From: Fidelibacterota bacterium
Lineage (GTDB): Bacteria > Fidelibacterota > Marinisomatia > Marinisomatales > TCS55
NCBI GenBank assembly: GCA_012964665.1
Contig: DTTO01000022.1
Span: forward strand, 1 to 37,415
Reading direction: 5' to 3'
Length of the DNA stretch: 37,415 bases
Shown in pieces: positions 1 through 5,944 of the stretch. Both the position numbers and the translations under genes were made by a program. How positions within the stretch are numbered: position 1 is the stretch's first letter; each line of letters starts with the position of its first letter. The notes under the pieces were generated by a model, which had not been told where the DNA came from, made no database searches, and saw only the letters and a list, made by a program, of their open reading frames with translations.

Positions 1-90
1 CTTAATTATCATTTCTCCTTTTAAATTTTTAACAATTGTCAAAAAAATATTATACCAAGTTTTACTTGCTGGTTTTTTAAACCAATTCAT
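1..90 (-). CDS. N-terminal fragment of an unidentified protein, cut by the window edge
   Basis: An open frame on the minus strand starts at ATG (position 90) and stays open for 30 codons to the left edge (MNWFKKPASKTWYNIFLTIV...). It is too short for the ORF track. A good ribosome-binding site, AAAGGA, sits seven bases before the ATG, and the start follows one copy of the 25-bp junction repeat, as for the gene upstream of it. The peptide is basic at first and then hydrophobic around residues 12-20, which could be a short membrane or signal segment. I do not recognise the family. The strand, the spacing after the preceding gene and the ribosome-binding site support a real gene start; its function cannot be judged. 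Confidence 0.5.
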   Translation of the reverse strand, partial: MNWFKKPASKTWYNIFLTIVKNLKGEMIIK

Positions 91-100
91 TTCATAATCC

Positions 101-125
101 TTTATTTGAGCTAGAGGCCTTTCAT
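101..125 (-). repeat. 25-bp gene-junction repeat, copy A
   Basis: On the minus strand this reads ATGAAAGGCCTCTAGCTCAA followed by ATAAA. It lies between the 162-707 gene and the fragment at the left edge, and the AAAGGA ribosome-binding site of the fragment begins at its end. It is one of four close copies (A-D) within 3.7 kb; it differs from copy B at about four of 25 positions. Confidence 0.7.
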
Positions 126-161
126 TGAAATTATACCTTTCTCTTATTTTTGTTAATCCAA

Positions 162-707
162 TTAATCATACTTGGCGCGCATCTGTTTTAATTTTTTGAG
201 CCAATCCTCGTTAATATTATGTTCAGTGGCTCCAGAAATCATGAGGTCTAAATATTTTTTTGCTGGTTCATAAGGGCCTTTAGGCTCGCTTACGCGGTAT
301 AGGTCTGCCCCATACCATTTGCCATCTTCACCCAAGACTTGAAAGGTCTCTCTTTTATAAATACCAAGAGGAACATCTTCCAGGATGTCCAACTCATCCA
401 TTTCTTTTTTGGGGATATAATACATTACTCCATAGATCATTCCGCCGGGCTTTTCTATAATACTGCTTATACCACCACCCATGTTATTAGAGTATTTGCG
501 AAATTGAATCTCAAAATTGGGCAATTGGGCATTCATGACATATTTTAAACTCGGAGTGTACTGGCGCATATATGATTCAGACATATTAGAGCCATAACCA
601 AAATGGAGAACCAATTCTTCCTTTTCGGCAGAAGGCTGCCCAAATCCAATAGCCATGGCAACAATTAAGCAAAATGACTTAATTAAAATTATCTTTTTTT
701 CATCCAT
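162..707 (-). CDS. Secreted gamma-glutamylcyclotransferase-like (AIG2/GGCT-fold) protein
   Basis: This 181-residue protein carries the GGCT-fold signature: YGSNM near residue 40, the substrate-binding loop of the family, and LEDVPLGIYKR near residue 110, where the Glu aligns with the catalytic Glu of gamma-glutamylcyclotransferases. Known family members cyclise gamma-glutamyl amines or peptides to 5-oxoproline. The N-terminus (lysines followed by a hydrophobic stretch ending near GQPSA) looks like a signal peptide, so the protein probably acts outside the cytoplasm, which is unusual for this mostly cytosolic fold. The start is chosen because AAAGGA lies six bases upstream of the ATG. Copy B of the 25-bp repeat lies just before that site. 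The exact substrate is not predictable; confidence is high for the fold and moderate for the activity and export. Confidence 0.75.
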   Translation of the reverse strand: MDEKKIILIKSFCLIVAMAIGFGQPSAEKEELVLHFGYGSNMSESYMRQYTPSLKYVMNAQLPNFEIQFRKYSNNMGGGISSIIEKPGGMIYGVMYYIPKKEMDELDILEDVPLGIYKRETFQVLGEDGKWYGADLYRVSEPKGPYEPAKKYLDLMISGATEHNINEDWLKKLKQMRAKYD

Positions 708-716
708 TCTCTTTCC

Positions 717-741
717 TTTATTTGAGTTAAAGGCGTTTCAT
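717..741 (-). repeat. 25-bp gene-junction repeat, copy B
   Basis: The minus strand reads ATGAAACGCCTTTAACTCAA then ATAAA. It lies in the 5' leader of the 162-707 gene, whose AAAGGA ribosome-binding site begins at the end of the repeat, the same arrangement as copy A. Confidence 0.7.
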
Positions 742-823
742 ACAGAAATCTACAAAAAATTATATCACAATCATGTTGTATCTTTAGTAGAGGTGCAAAC
801 GCAAGGTTAACGAAGATATCTGA

Positions 824-1939
824 TTATCGTCGCGGACGAAATTTCTGTACTCTTTTCCCCGTTTCAACTTCAGCGGTATACAGATTGCCTTTGGAATCCA
901 TGGCCACATTGTGAATCCAGCCGAATTGACCGGCGTATCGCCCCGGTCCACCTAACGAACCGCTGGCTTGCAAGTTTTGCCGGTTAAGAATCCATACCCG
1001 GTTGTTCATCCCGTCGGCCACATAAAGCAGACTTTGCTGTGGGTCACGGGATAATTCAATGTCCCAGACGGATCCCATATCCAGCGTTTTTGGAGCAATA
1101 AATGCTTCTGTTACGAAAGTCCCATCTTTTTGAAATACCTGAACACGGTTGTTCACCCGATCAGCAGTATAAACAAGTCCATCATCTGACAAACGTACAG
1201 CATGGATTGGACTGCGGAAGGAACTGTCCGGCGGCACTTCAGGAGAAAAATCAGGCAAAGGTCTGTCATGGGGAACGGTACCGTAAGCCCCCCAATGCCG
1301 TTTATATTCGCCCGTGGCGGCATCAATAACAATAATACGGCGATTGCGATAGCCATCGGAGATATAGGCTTCATTGCTTTCAGCATCCACAGCTATATCT
1401 GTTGGCTGCCCCAGGTGTTGTGTATCATTACTGCCACCATACACACCGTATTCCCCAACCTGCAATAATAACTCCCCTTGGGGATTCAGTTTAAGTACCA
1501 CGTCATCGGCTTCTCCAGCACTGGCGATCCAGATATTGTCTTCATGATCGATAAACAGTCCGTGTTCGCTCTGGGGCCACTGACTGGGGAAGTCCTGCCC
1601 GCCAAACCAAGCCAACAGGTTTCCTTCCTGATCGAAGGCAAGTACCGACGGCGCCGGTAAACAGCAGTCATCTAATGGAGGTTCCTGGGCCAAGCCGGCT
1701 TCCTGCGGCGTCAGGGAATTGGGTCGCTGTACAATCCAGATGTTGTCCTTGGAATCCACATCGACCCCGGCCACCTGACCGAGTATCCATTTGTTTGGCA
1801 GCGGTCTGGGCCAGTCGGGAACAACTTCAAATTCTGTAGGTGCCAGAACCGCTGTTGAATCCGGAGAAGCACAGGTAAAAATAAACAGGCTTAAAAGCCA
1901 GCCAGAGAATCTTTTGATAGAATGTTTATAGTTCTTCAT
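824..1939 (-). CDS. PAL-like six-bladed beta-propeller (NHL-repeat) lipoprotein
   Basis: The protein resembles the lyase (PAL) half of peptidylglycine alpha-amidating monooxygenase, a zinc-dependent NHL propeller. Residues matching the PAL zinc histidines are visible in three blades (EHGLFID, SPIHAVRL, GWIHNVAMD), and the DGYRNRRI segment matches the blade that carries the catalytic Tyr of PAL. Whether it acts on alpha-hydroxyglycyl peptides is unknown; bacterial relatives are generally uncharacterised. The ORF track starts at a TTG (1954), but ATG at 1939 has GAGG nine bases upstream and gives a 371-residue protein with a basic start, a hydrophobic core and a Cys near residue 24 that could be a lipid anchor (the residue before it, Thr, is not ideal). 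The gene is clearly more GC-rich than its neighbours, which hints at acquisition from another lineage. A terminator separates it from the upstream gene. Confidence 0.75.
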   Translation of the reverse strand: MKNYKHSIKRFSGWLLSLFIFTCASPDSTAVLAPTEFEVVPDWPRPLPNKWILGQVAGVDVDSKDNIWIVQRPNSLTPQEAGLAQEPPLDDCCLPAPSVLAFDQEGNLLAWFGGQDFPSQWPQSEHGLFIDHEDNIWIASAGEADDVVLKLNPQGELLLQVGEYGVYGGSNDTQHLGQPTDIAVDAESNEAYISDGYRNRRIIVIDAATGEYKRHWGAYGTVPHDRPLPDFSPEVPPDSSFRSPIHAVRLSDDGLVYTADRVNNRVQVFQKDGTFVTEAFIAPKTLDMGSVWDIELSRDPQQSLLYVADGMNNRVWILNRQNLQASGSLGGPGRYAGQFGWIHNVAMDSKGNLYTAEVETGKRVQKFRPRR

Positions 1940-1989
1940 CAGCGTGAGCCTCAATTATTATACCAAATCTACCAATCACCCCCGAAACA

Positions 1990-2030
1990 AAAAAGCCCCC
2001 GTGAGGAGGCTCCAATAATTGGGGCTTTTT
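1990..2030 (-). terminator. Rho-independent terminator after the PD40-propeller gene
   Basis: Perfect 10-bp arms AAAAAGCCCC and GGGGCTTTTT flank a loop of about 20 bases immediately after the stop codon of the 2033-2902 gene. On the minus strand the stem ends in a T-run. The A/T tails on both sides make it potentially bidirectional, but only minus-strand genes flank it. Confidence 0.85.
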
Positions 2031-2032
2031 AT

Positions 2033-2902
2033 TTATTTATCAACTGGTTTTTCCACTACCACAATCACCACTTTATCCCCTTTGGGACTTACAGTCAATC
2101 GTGTGATGTCATTTAATCCAAAGTCGTTCAGATCAGCCATCGCCACCCAATCCTGATCATAATTGGGATCATATTTATATAGTATATCTCCCCCACCCAT
2201 GAACATGATACCGGAAGGTGTCCATGCGAAATCTTCTGAACCATCGAAGGAATGGATAATAAGATCGGTCATGCCCGTTTCAGGATCAAGGGTATTGATG
2301 GTCCATGGCACATTCTGCTTACTGATATAACTCATGAGGCTGGTTTTGGGAATCTTATGGATAGACCGGCCGATCTTTTCGTCCAGTATCTGGTTTTTAC
2401 CTTCTTTTAAAGCAGATAACTGCAATGTATGCGGGTCTCCCAATACGAAAGATAAGAGCCGGTTCCTATCAACCCAGCCATGGTAGCCGATCTTGAGATC
2501 AGGAATCAACACCTTTCCTTGCTTTGAATACATGCTGTATTTATAGAGCAGCTGGGTGCCATCCTGGTCGAGCCTTATCGCAGAAAAGGCATTACCGCTC
2601 CCAATTTGAAGCGGTGAATATTCGCTCCCTTCCGTGTTCGTGAGCCATGTCTTTTTGCCTGTGCGAATCTGATAACTGACAATGTCGGTTTGTCCATTAC
2701 GGGTGGACGCATAAAGGACGGCCCGGCCATGTTTCATAAAAGAGGGCTGGTTATCATAGCCAGGATTATTGGAAATATTGATTGGGTTTGAGATGGCATA
2801 AACATCTTCCTTCGATACCAGATCAAAGAGATAGACTTCGGTGCTGGATTGTCCCCAAAGAATACCCAGGAGAAACATTGATTTGAGCCAGAGGCGTTTC
2901 AT
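2033..2902 (-). CDS. Exported TolB/PD40-type beta-propeller protein, function unknown
   Basis: The 289-residue product begins with a signal peptide (MKRLWLKSMFLLGILWGQSS) and then has propeller-like repeats of the PD40/TolB style, for example NQPSFMKHGRAVLYASTRNG near residue 50 and LTVSPKGDKVVIVV near the C-terminus. Such domains usually bind proteins or ligands and carry no catalytic residues; nothing here points to an enzyme. The ATG overlaps the stop of the superoxide dismutase gene by four bases (ATGA), so the two are translationally coupled. The first eight codons lie inside copy C of the 25-bp repeat, meaning the repeat supplies the start codon. A strong terminator follows the stop, which makes this the last gene of the unit that starts at the sirtuin. 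Confidence 0.65.
   Translation of the reverse strand: MKRLWLKSMFLLGILWGQSSTEVYLFDLVSKEDVYAISNPINISNNPGYDNQPSFMKHGRAVLYASTRNGQTDIVSYQIRTGKKTWLTNTEGSEYSPLQIGSGNAFSAIRLDQDGTQLLYKYSMYSKQGKVLIPDLKIGYHGWVDRNRLLSFVLGDPHTLQLSALKEGKNQILDEKIGRSIHKIPKTSLMSYISKQNVPWTINTLDPETGMTDLIIHSFDGSEDFAWTPSGIMFMGGGDILYKYDPNYDQDWVAMADLNDFGLNDITRLTVSPKGDKVVIVVVEKPVDK
2878..2902 (-). repeat. 25-bp gene-junction repeat, copy C (contains a start codon)
   Basis: The minus strand reads ATGAAACGCCTCTGGCTCAA then ATCAA. Unlike copies A and B, it is translated: its ATG is the start codon of the propeller gene and encodes MKRLWLK. It also overlaps the stop codon of the upstream superoxide dismutase gene. Confidence 0.7.
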
Positions 2903-3621
2903 TTTAGTTTTAAAGCAATGTCATATCGTTGTGCTACATTGTCCCAGTTGATAATATTCATTAAGGCATCTACAAAGTCACCTCTCTTGTTTTTATATTT
3001 CAGGTAATAAGCGTGTTCCCATACATCAATGACCAAAAGTGGAACTGCCCCCCAAAGTGTCAACTTATGATGGTTTTCACATTGGAGAACCACCAAATTA
3101 TCTGAATAAGGTTGATATGCAAGAATTCCCCAGCCACTTCCTTCTATCGATTTTGATATTTTTGCGATCATTCCCTGCATTTTGTTCGTAGAGCCAAAAT
3201 CCTTTTCAATTCTTTTAAGTAAATCACCAGTCGGTTGAGATTTCTTGTTTGCCAAGTTTGTCCAAAAAATGCTGTGCAAAATGTGACTGGAAAGGTGAAA
3301 TGAAAGTTTCTTTGTCCAGTGGTCAGCCAGTGTCAAATCCTCACTATTCATTACTTTTTTTATCATTTCAATGTCTTTATTGGCTCCTTTAACTGCACCG
3401 CCGTGATGAAAGGTATGATGCAGATGCAATGTTTCTGCGTCCATAAATGGTTCGAGATAATCAGTATTGTAAGGTAGTGGTTGATGGATAAAGTTTCCAT
3501 TTTCGTCTGTTAGTTTGTCAATGCCATTGTTATTTATATTTTCAGCAAAGACGGAATTTGAGGGTAAAATTGTTGCTCCTGCCAGAATAGCGCTTGTTGT
3601 TATGAATTCTTTTCTATCCAT
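2899..3621 (-). CDS. Exported iron/manganese superoxide dismutase
   Basis: The enzyme converts superoxide to oxygen and hydrogen peroxide. The Fe/Mn SOD family is clear: LHLHHTFHHGGAV holds the first metal His, HILHSIFWTNL the second, and the DVWEHAYYLKY signature supplies the Asp and the last His; GSGWG is also present. About 40 extra N-terminal residues include a hydrophobic segment after DRKEF that resembles a Sec or degenerate Tat signal (Arg-Lys, not Arg-Arg), so a periplasmic enzyme is likely. Two second-sphere positions are unusual: in the block that reads ANQD in Mn-SODs this protein has ENHH, placing His where Gln146 sits, and the position before HILH is Ser rather than Gly or Gln. 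These residues tune metal preference, so the metal cannot be assigned. No Shine-Dalgarno is visible; copy D of the repeat lies in the leader. Confidence 0.93.
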   Translation of the reverse strand: MDRKEFITTSAILAGATILPSNSVFAENINNNGIDKLTDENGNFIHQPLPYNTDYLEPFMDAETLHLHHTFHHGGAVKGANKDIEMIKKVMNSEDLTLADHWTKKLSFHLSSHILHSIFWTNLANKKSQPTGDLLKRIEKDFGSTNKMQGMIAKISKSIEGSGWGILAYQPYSDNLVVLQCENHHKLTLWGAVPLLVIDVWEHAYYLKYKNKRGDFVDALMNIINWDNVAQRYDIALKLK

Positions 3622-3630
3622 AATTCAGTT

Positions 3631-3655
3631 TTTACTTGAGCCAGAAGTGTTTCAT
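3631..3655 (-). repeat. 25-bp gene-junction repeat, copy D
   Basis: The minus strand reads ATGAAACACTTCTGGCTCAA then GTAAA. It fills most of the 36-base gap between the DUF2279 gene and the superoxide dismutase gene. As a mini-frame it would read MKHFWLK-stop. Confidence 0.65.
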
Positions 3656-3657
3656 TT

Positions 3658-4572
3658 TCAATAATTAAATACTGTATTCCCGGTTTGTATTTCTGTTTGA
3701 TTTGTATTTAACTCCCTGAAAATACCAGTAAAGCTGTATGGAACTTTAAAGTATTTTACAAATGTTCGAGCAGAACTCCCTTCCTTGAAAAATTCCTGAA
3801 GGTTGATGCCGAGGGAAATCCCTGCAAATCGTTGCTTCTTCGTATTCAATTCACCGCTATAACCTCTGGAATAATAACTAAATCCTAGCTGAAGATAATC
3901 GATGGCACTGGGGTGGTCATATTTTAAGATTTTTCGCGCACCTTTTCCATTTAGTTCTAATGTGAATACCTGACCCGCATAGTCTGTGGTAAAATCTCTT
4001 TTGATATTTTTTGTAAAATCACTGGATGGTAAATAGGACCAATCCAAGTGAATCATTTCATCTAATTTTGGATTCAAATATAAGTAAGCACCTAATCCAC
4101 TTCCCAAGAGATTAAACAGAATATCTTCCGTGGACGCATTATAATCTGTATATCCATCCAATATCTCTATAATAACACCATTGAACGCTGGAATAGAGAA
4201 TCCCCAAAAAGCAGAAGATTTTCTGGAAAATCCATGGCGCTCATAATTATGAATGAGAGCACGGGTTAACAAACACCAGGTATAAGCGTGCCCTAATTTA
4301 TCAGCACCGCCATTATAGGATTCCTTTCCAAACCAGCCTTCATTTTCGATTCCAAATTCACCGGTCCAGCGTTCAGAATAATTCCAGAATATTGCCCCGG
4401 CTATAATAATTCCACCCTGAACAGCCATTGAGTAATAGTGGGCTCGTGGATCCGGTTGTCTTGTAATTATTTTTTTTTCTTTAGAATTGAGTTCAGAAAA
4501 AGGAATACTTTGGCTAAATAAAAGAGTGACACTCATAAAACAAATCACGGTTTTTATTAGTTTAATAGACAT
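3658..4572 (-). CDS. DUF2279-family envelope protein
   Basis: This 304-residue protein has a hydrophobic signal-like N-terminus (TVICFMSVTLLFSQS). It is followed by the hallmark of DUF2279 (YfiM-like predicted periplasmic proteins): GGADKLGHAYTW near residue 90, and further hydrophobic segments (FWGFSIPAFNGVIIEILDG and ILFNLLGSGLGAYLYL) with conserved polar residues, EILDGY and STEDILFN. The C-terminal third is rich in aromatic and beta-strand-like segments and could sit in or on the outer membrane. The family has no established reaction. It lies nine bases after the sirtuin gene and 36 bases before the superoxide dismutase gene on the same strand, so it is probably in one transcript with both. 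The family call is from motif memory. Confidence 0.7.
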   Translation of the reverse strand: MSIKLIKTVICFMSVTLLFSQSIPFSELNSKEKKIITRQPDPRAHYYSMAVQGGIIIAGAIFWNYSERWTGEFGIENEGWFGKESYNGGADKLGHAYTWCLLTRALIHNYERHGFSRKSSAFWGFSIPAFNGVIIEILDGYTDYNASTEDILFNLLGSGLGAYLYLNPKLDEMIHLDWSYLPSSDFTKNIKRDFTTDYAGQVFTLELNGKGARKILKYDHPSAIDYLQLGFSYYSRGYSGELNTKKQRFAGISLGINLQEFFKEGSSARTFVKYFKVPYSFTGIFRELNTNQTEIQTGNTVFNY

Positions 4573-4581
4573 AAAAATAAC

Positions 4582-5259
4582 TCATAATAATTTATTTACT
4601 AATGTTGGTACGCCTACTCCGGCTTTTTCTTTTATTACTTTAAAATTATTATTATTCTCTGTAATTCCCTTTGGATCAATATAAATTTTTTTTGAAAATG
4701 GAGTCACATAATTAACTAGCCCTGCTGCAGGATATACCCCTAAGGATGTTCCGATTACAATAACAATATCGGCGGTTTTAACAATCGGGATTGCCTTTTC
4801 AATCATGGGTACCGGTTCACCAAACCATACGATATGGGGCCTGAGCTGAGACCCTTTTTCGCACTTATCTCCTAGTTTCATTTCCCAATGATCCAGTTCA
4901 TATATTAATCTGGAATCAACTGTGCTACGTACTTTATTAATTTCACCATGAAGGTGCAGTACCTGTGTAGAACCACCCCGTTCATGTAGATCATCTATAT
5001 TTTGAGTAATGATATGGACATCATATTTTTTCTCAAGTTTAGCCAATGCCAAATGTGCTTTGTTAGGCTTGGCTTTTCGGACCTGTCTCCGACGTTCGTT
5101 GTAAAAGTTGAGAACTAATTCAGGATCCCTTTGCCAGGCTTCGGGTGTCGCTACATCATATACATTATGGGATTCCCACAGGCCATCGCTATCGCGAAAT
5201 GTTCTGAGGCCACTTTCAGCGCTCATACCAGCCCCAGTGAGTATAGAAATCTTTTTCAT
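4582..5259 (-). CDS. cobB: Sirtuin, NAD-dependent protein deacylase (class III-like)
   Basis: The product uses NAD+ to remove acyl groups from lysines and acts in the cytoplasm. It is a 225-residue Sir2 core: GAGMSAESGL near residue 9 binds NAD, TQNIDDLH and HLHGE (catalytic His) are intact, and GTSLGVYPAAGLV is the second NAD loop. NFYNERRR contains the Tyr-x-x-Arg pair that in CobB and SIRT5 reads succinyl or malonyl groups, so short acidic acyl-lysines are likely substrates. The structural zinc cysteines are missing: the first CxxC is replaced by a stretch reading KVRSTVDS, and only one Cys remains of the second pair. Such zinc-less members are, as I recall, common in Bacteroidota-like sirtuins. 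It heads the unit with the DUF2279, SOD and propeller genes and diverges from the selenoprotein operon. Confidence 0.9.
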   Translation of the reverse strand: MKKISILTGAGMSAESGLRTFRDSDGLWESHNVYDVATPEAWQRDPELVLNFYNERRRQVRKAKPNKAHLALAKLEKKYDVHIITQNIDDLHERGGSTQVLHLHGEINKVRSTVDSRLIYELDHWEMKLGDKCEKGSQLRPHIVWFGEPVPMIEKAIPIVKTADIVIVIGTSLGVYPAAGLVNYVTPFSKKIYIDPKGITENNNNFKVIKEKAGVGVPTLVNKLL

Positions 5260-5374
5260 ATGATTAATTCTTGAATTGTATTTTATGTGTTGGATATTAC
5301 CTAGATGAACTTTCCAATTCAGAAGTAAATATGAACTAAAATATGTTTATATTTTATCTAATTAAGTAGGAAAA
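5260..5374. promoter_or_regulatory. Divergent promoter region between the sirtuin unit and the selenoprotein operon
   Basis: This 115-base AT-rich gap separates two transcription units that point away from each other, so both promoters should lie here or just inside the gene starts. On the plus strand TTGAAT followed about 18 bases later by TATTAC is a weak sigma-70-like candidate, and an AT-rich block around TATATTTTATC lies nearer the start. TAGGA sits a few bases before the ATG at 5375 as a weak ribosome-binding site. I see no clear operator or riboswitch. Confidence 0.35.
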
Positions 5375-5926
5375 ATGATGGCTTGGATTAATGTAATAAA
5401 TGAAGAAAAAGCAACTGGTTCGTTAAATGATCAGTATAAAAATTTAATAGAGCCTTGGGGTGGTGTGGATAATATTCTAAAGATTCACAGTCTAAATCCT
5501 GAGTCGTTGGATGCTCATGTTCGGCTGTATAAAATGGCCATGTATGGTAAATCGAGCGTCCAGAGGCGTGAGAAAGAAATGATTGCGGTTGTGGTTTCCA
5601 CTATTAATCAGTGCCATTACTGAATAATTCACCATGGAGAAGGTCTTCTCAAACTCACAAAAAATAAAACATTGGTCAAACAATTAAAGTCCGATTATAA
5701 ACTGGCAGATATCACACCTCAACAGATGGCTATGCTGGATTATTCTGTTAAACTCACTGAGCGTCCCGGGGATATGATCTTGGAAGATGTGGAACGCCTT
5801 AAAGATGCAGGTTTCAATGATCGTGCAATTCTAGATATTAACCAAATTGTAGCTTATTTCGCCTACGTCAATCGGGTAGCCGATGGACTAGGTGTGGAAC
5901 TGGAAGATTTCTGGGAAAAGAAATAA
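5375..5926 (+). CDS. AhpD-like (carboxymuconolactone decarboxylase-fold) selenoprotein with in-frame TGA as Sec83
   Basis: The track shows two ORFs, 5375-5623 and 5672-5926, but they are one frame interrupted by a single TGA at 5621-5623. Read through, the 183-residue protein is a complete AhpD-like peroxidase-related protein: REKEMIAVVVSTINQCHY, then TGA, then IIHHGEGL. In relatives the active site is E(x)nCxxC followed by HH; here the resolving Cys position is exactly the TGA, giving C80-H-Y-U83. The proton-relay Glu and the His pair are present. A SECIS-like hairpin follows (separate entry). The reaction is probably thiol- or selenol-dependent peroxide reduction in the cytoplasm. It starts 18 bases ahead of the permease and probably heads the operon to 13764, where flavoenzymes could produce peroxide. 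The alternatives are a recent nonsense mutation or a sequencing error (TGC or TGT to TGA); the intact downstream frame and the hairpin argue against both. Confidence 0.85.
5621..5650 (+). promoter_or_regulatory. Bacterial SECIS element (selenocysteine insertion signal)
   Basis: After the TGA there are exactly 18 bases and then GGTCT within GAGAAGGTCTTCTC (5637-5650), a hairpin of five GC/AT pairs with a GGTC loop. In E. coli fdhF, from memory, the UGA is likewise followed by 18 bases and then GGUCU in a small GCAGGUCUGC hairpin, the SelB binding site. Both the loop sequence and the distance match, and the stem lies inside the coding sequence as bacterial SECIS elements do. The lower stem is not well extended. 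Confidence 0.8.
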
Positions 5927-5944
5927 CTTTTTTTTATTTCGTCA

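Noticed and set aside
101-3655. CRISPR array
   Set aside because: Four 25-base repeats are separated by irregular distances of hundreds to thousands of bases filled with genes; no spacers and no cas genes are present.
5672-5926. Separate small gene 5672-5926
   Set aside because: It lies in the same frame as 5375-5623, and the two parts form one AhpD-like protein across the TGA; its own apparent start has no ribosome-binding site and cuts the conserved block.
5375-5926. Pseudogene by nonsense mutation
   Set aside because: The frame after the TGA is intact, the TGA is exactly at the second Cys of CxxC, and a SECIS-like hairpin stands at the right distance. Not excluded without the host's Sec genes, but less likely.
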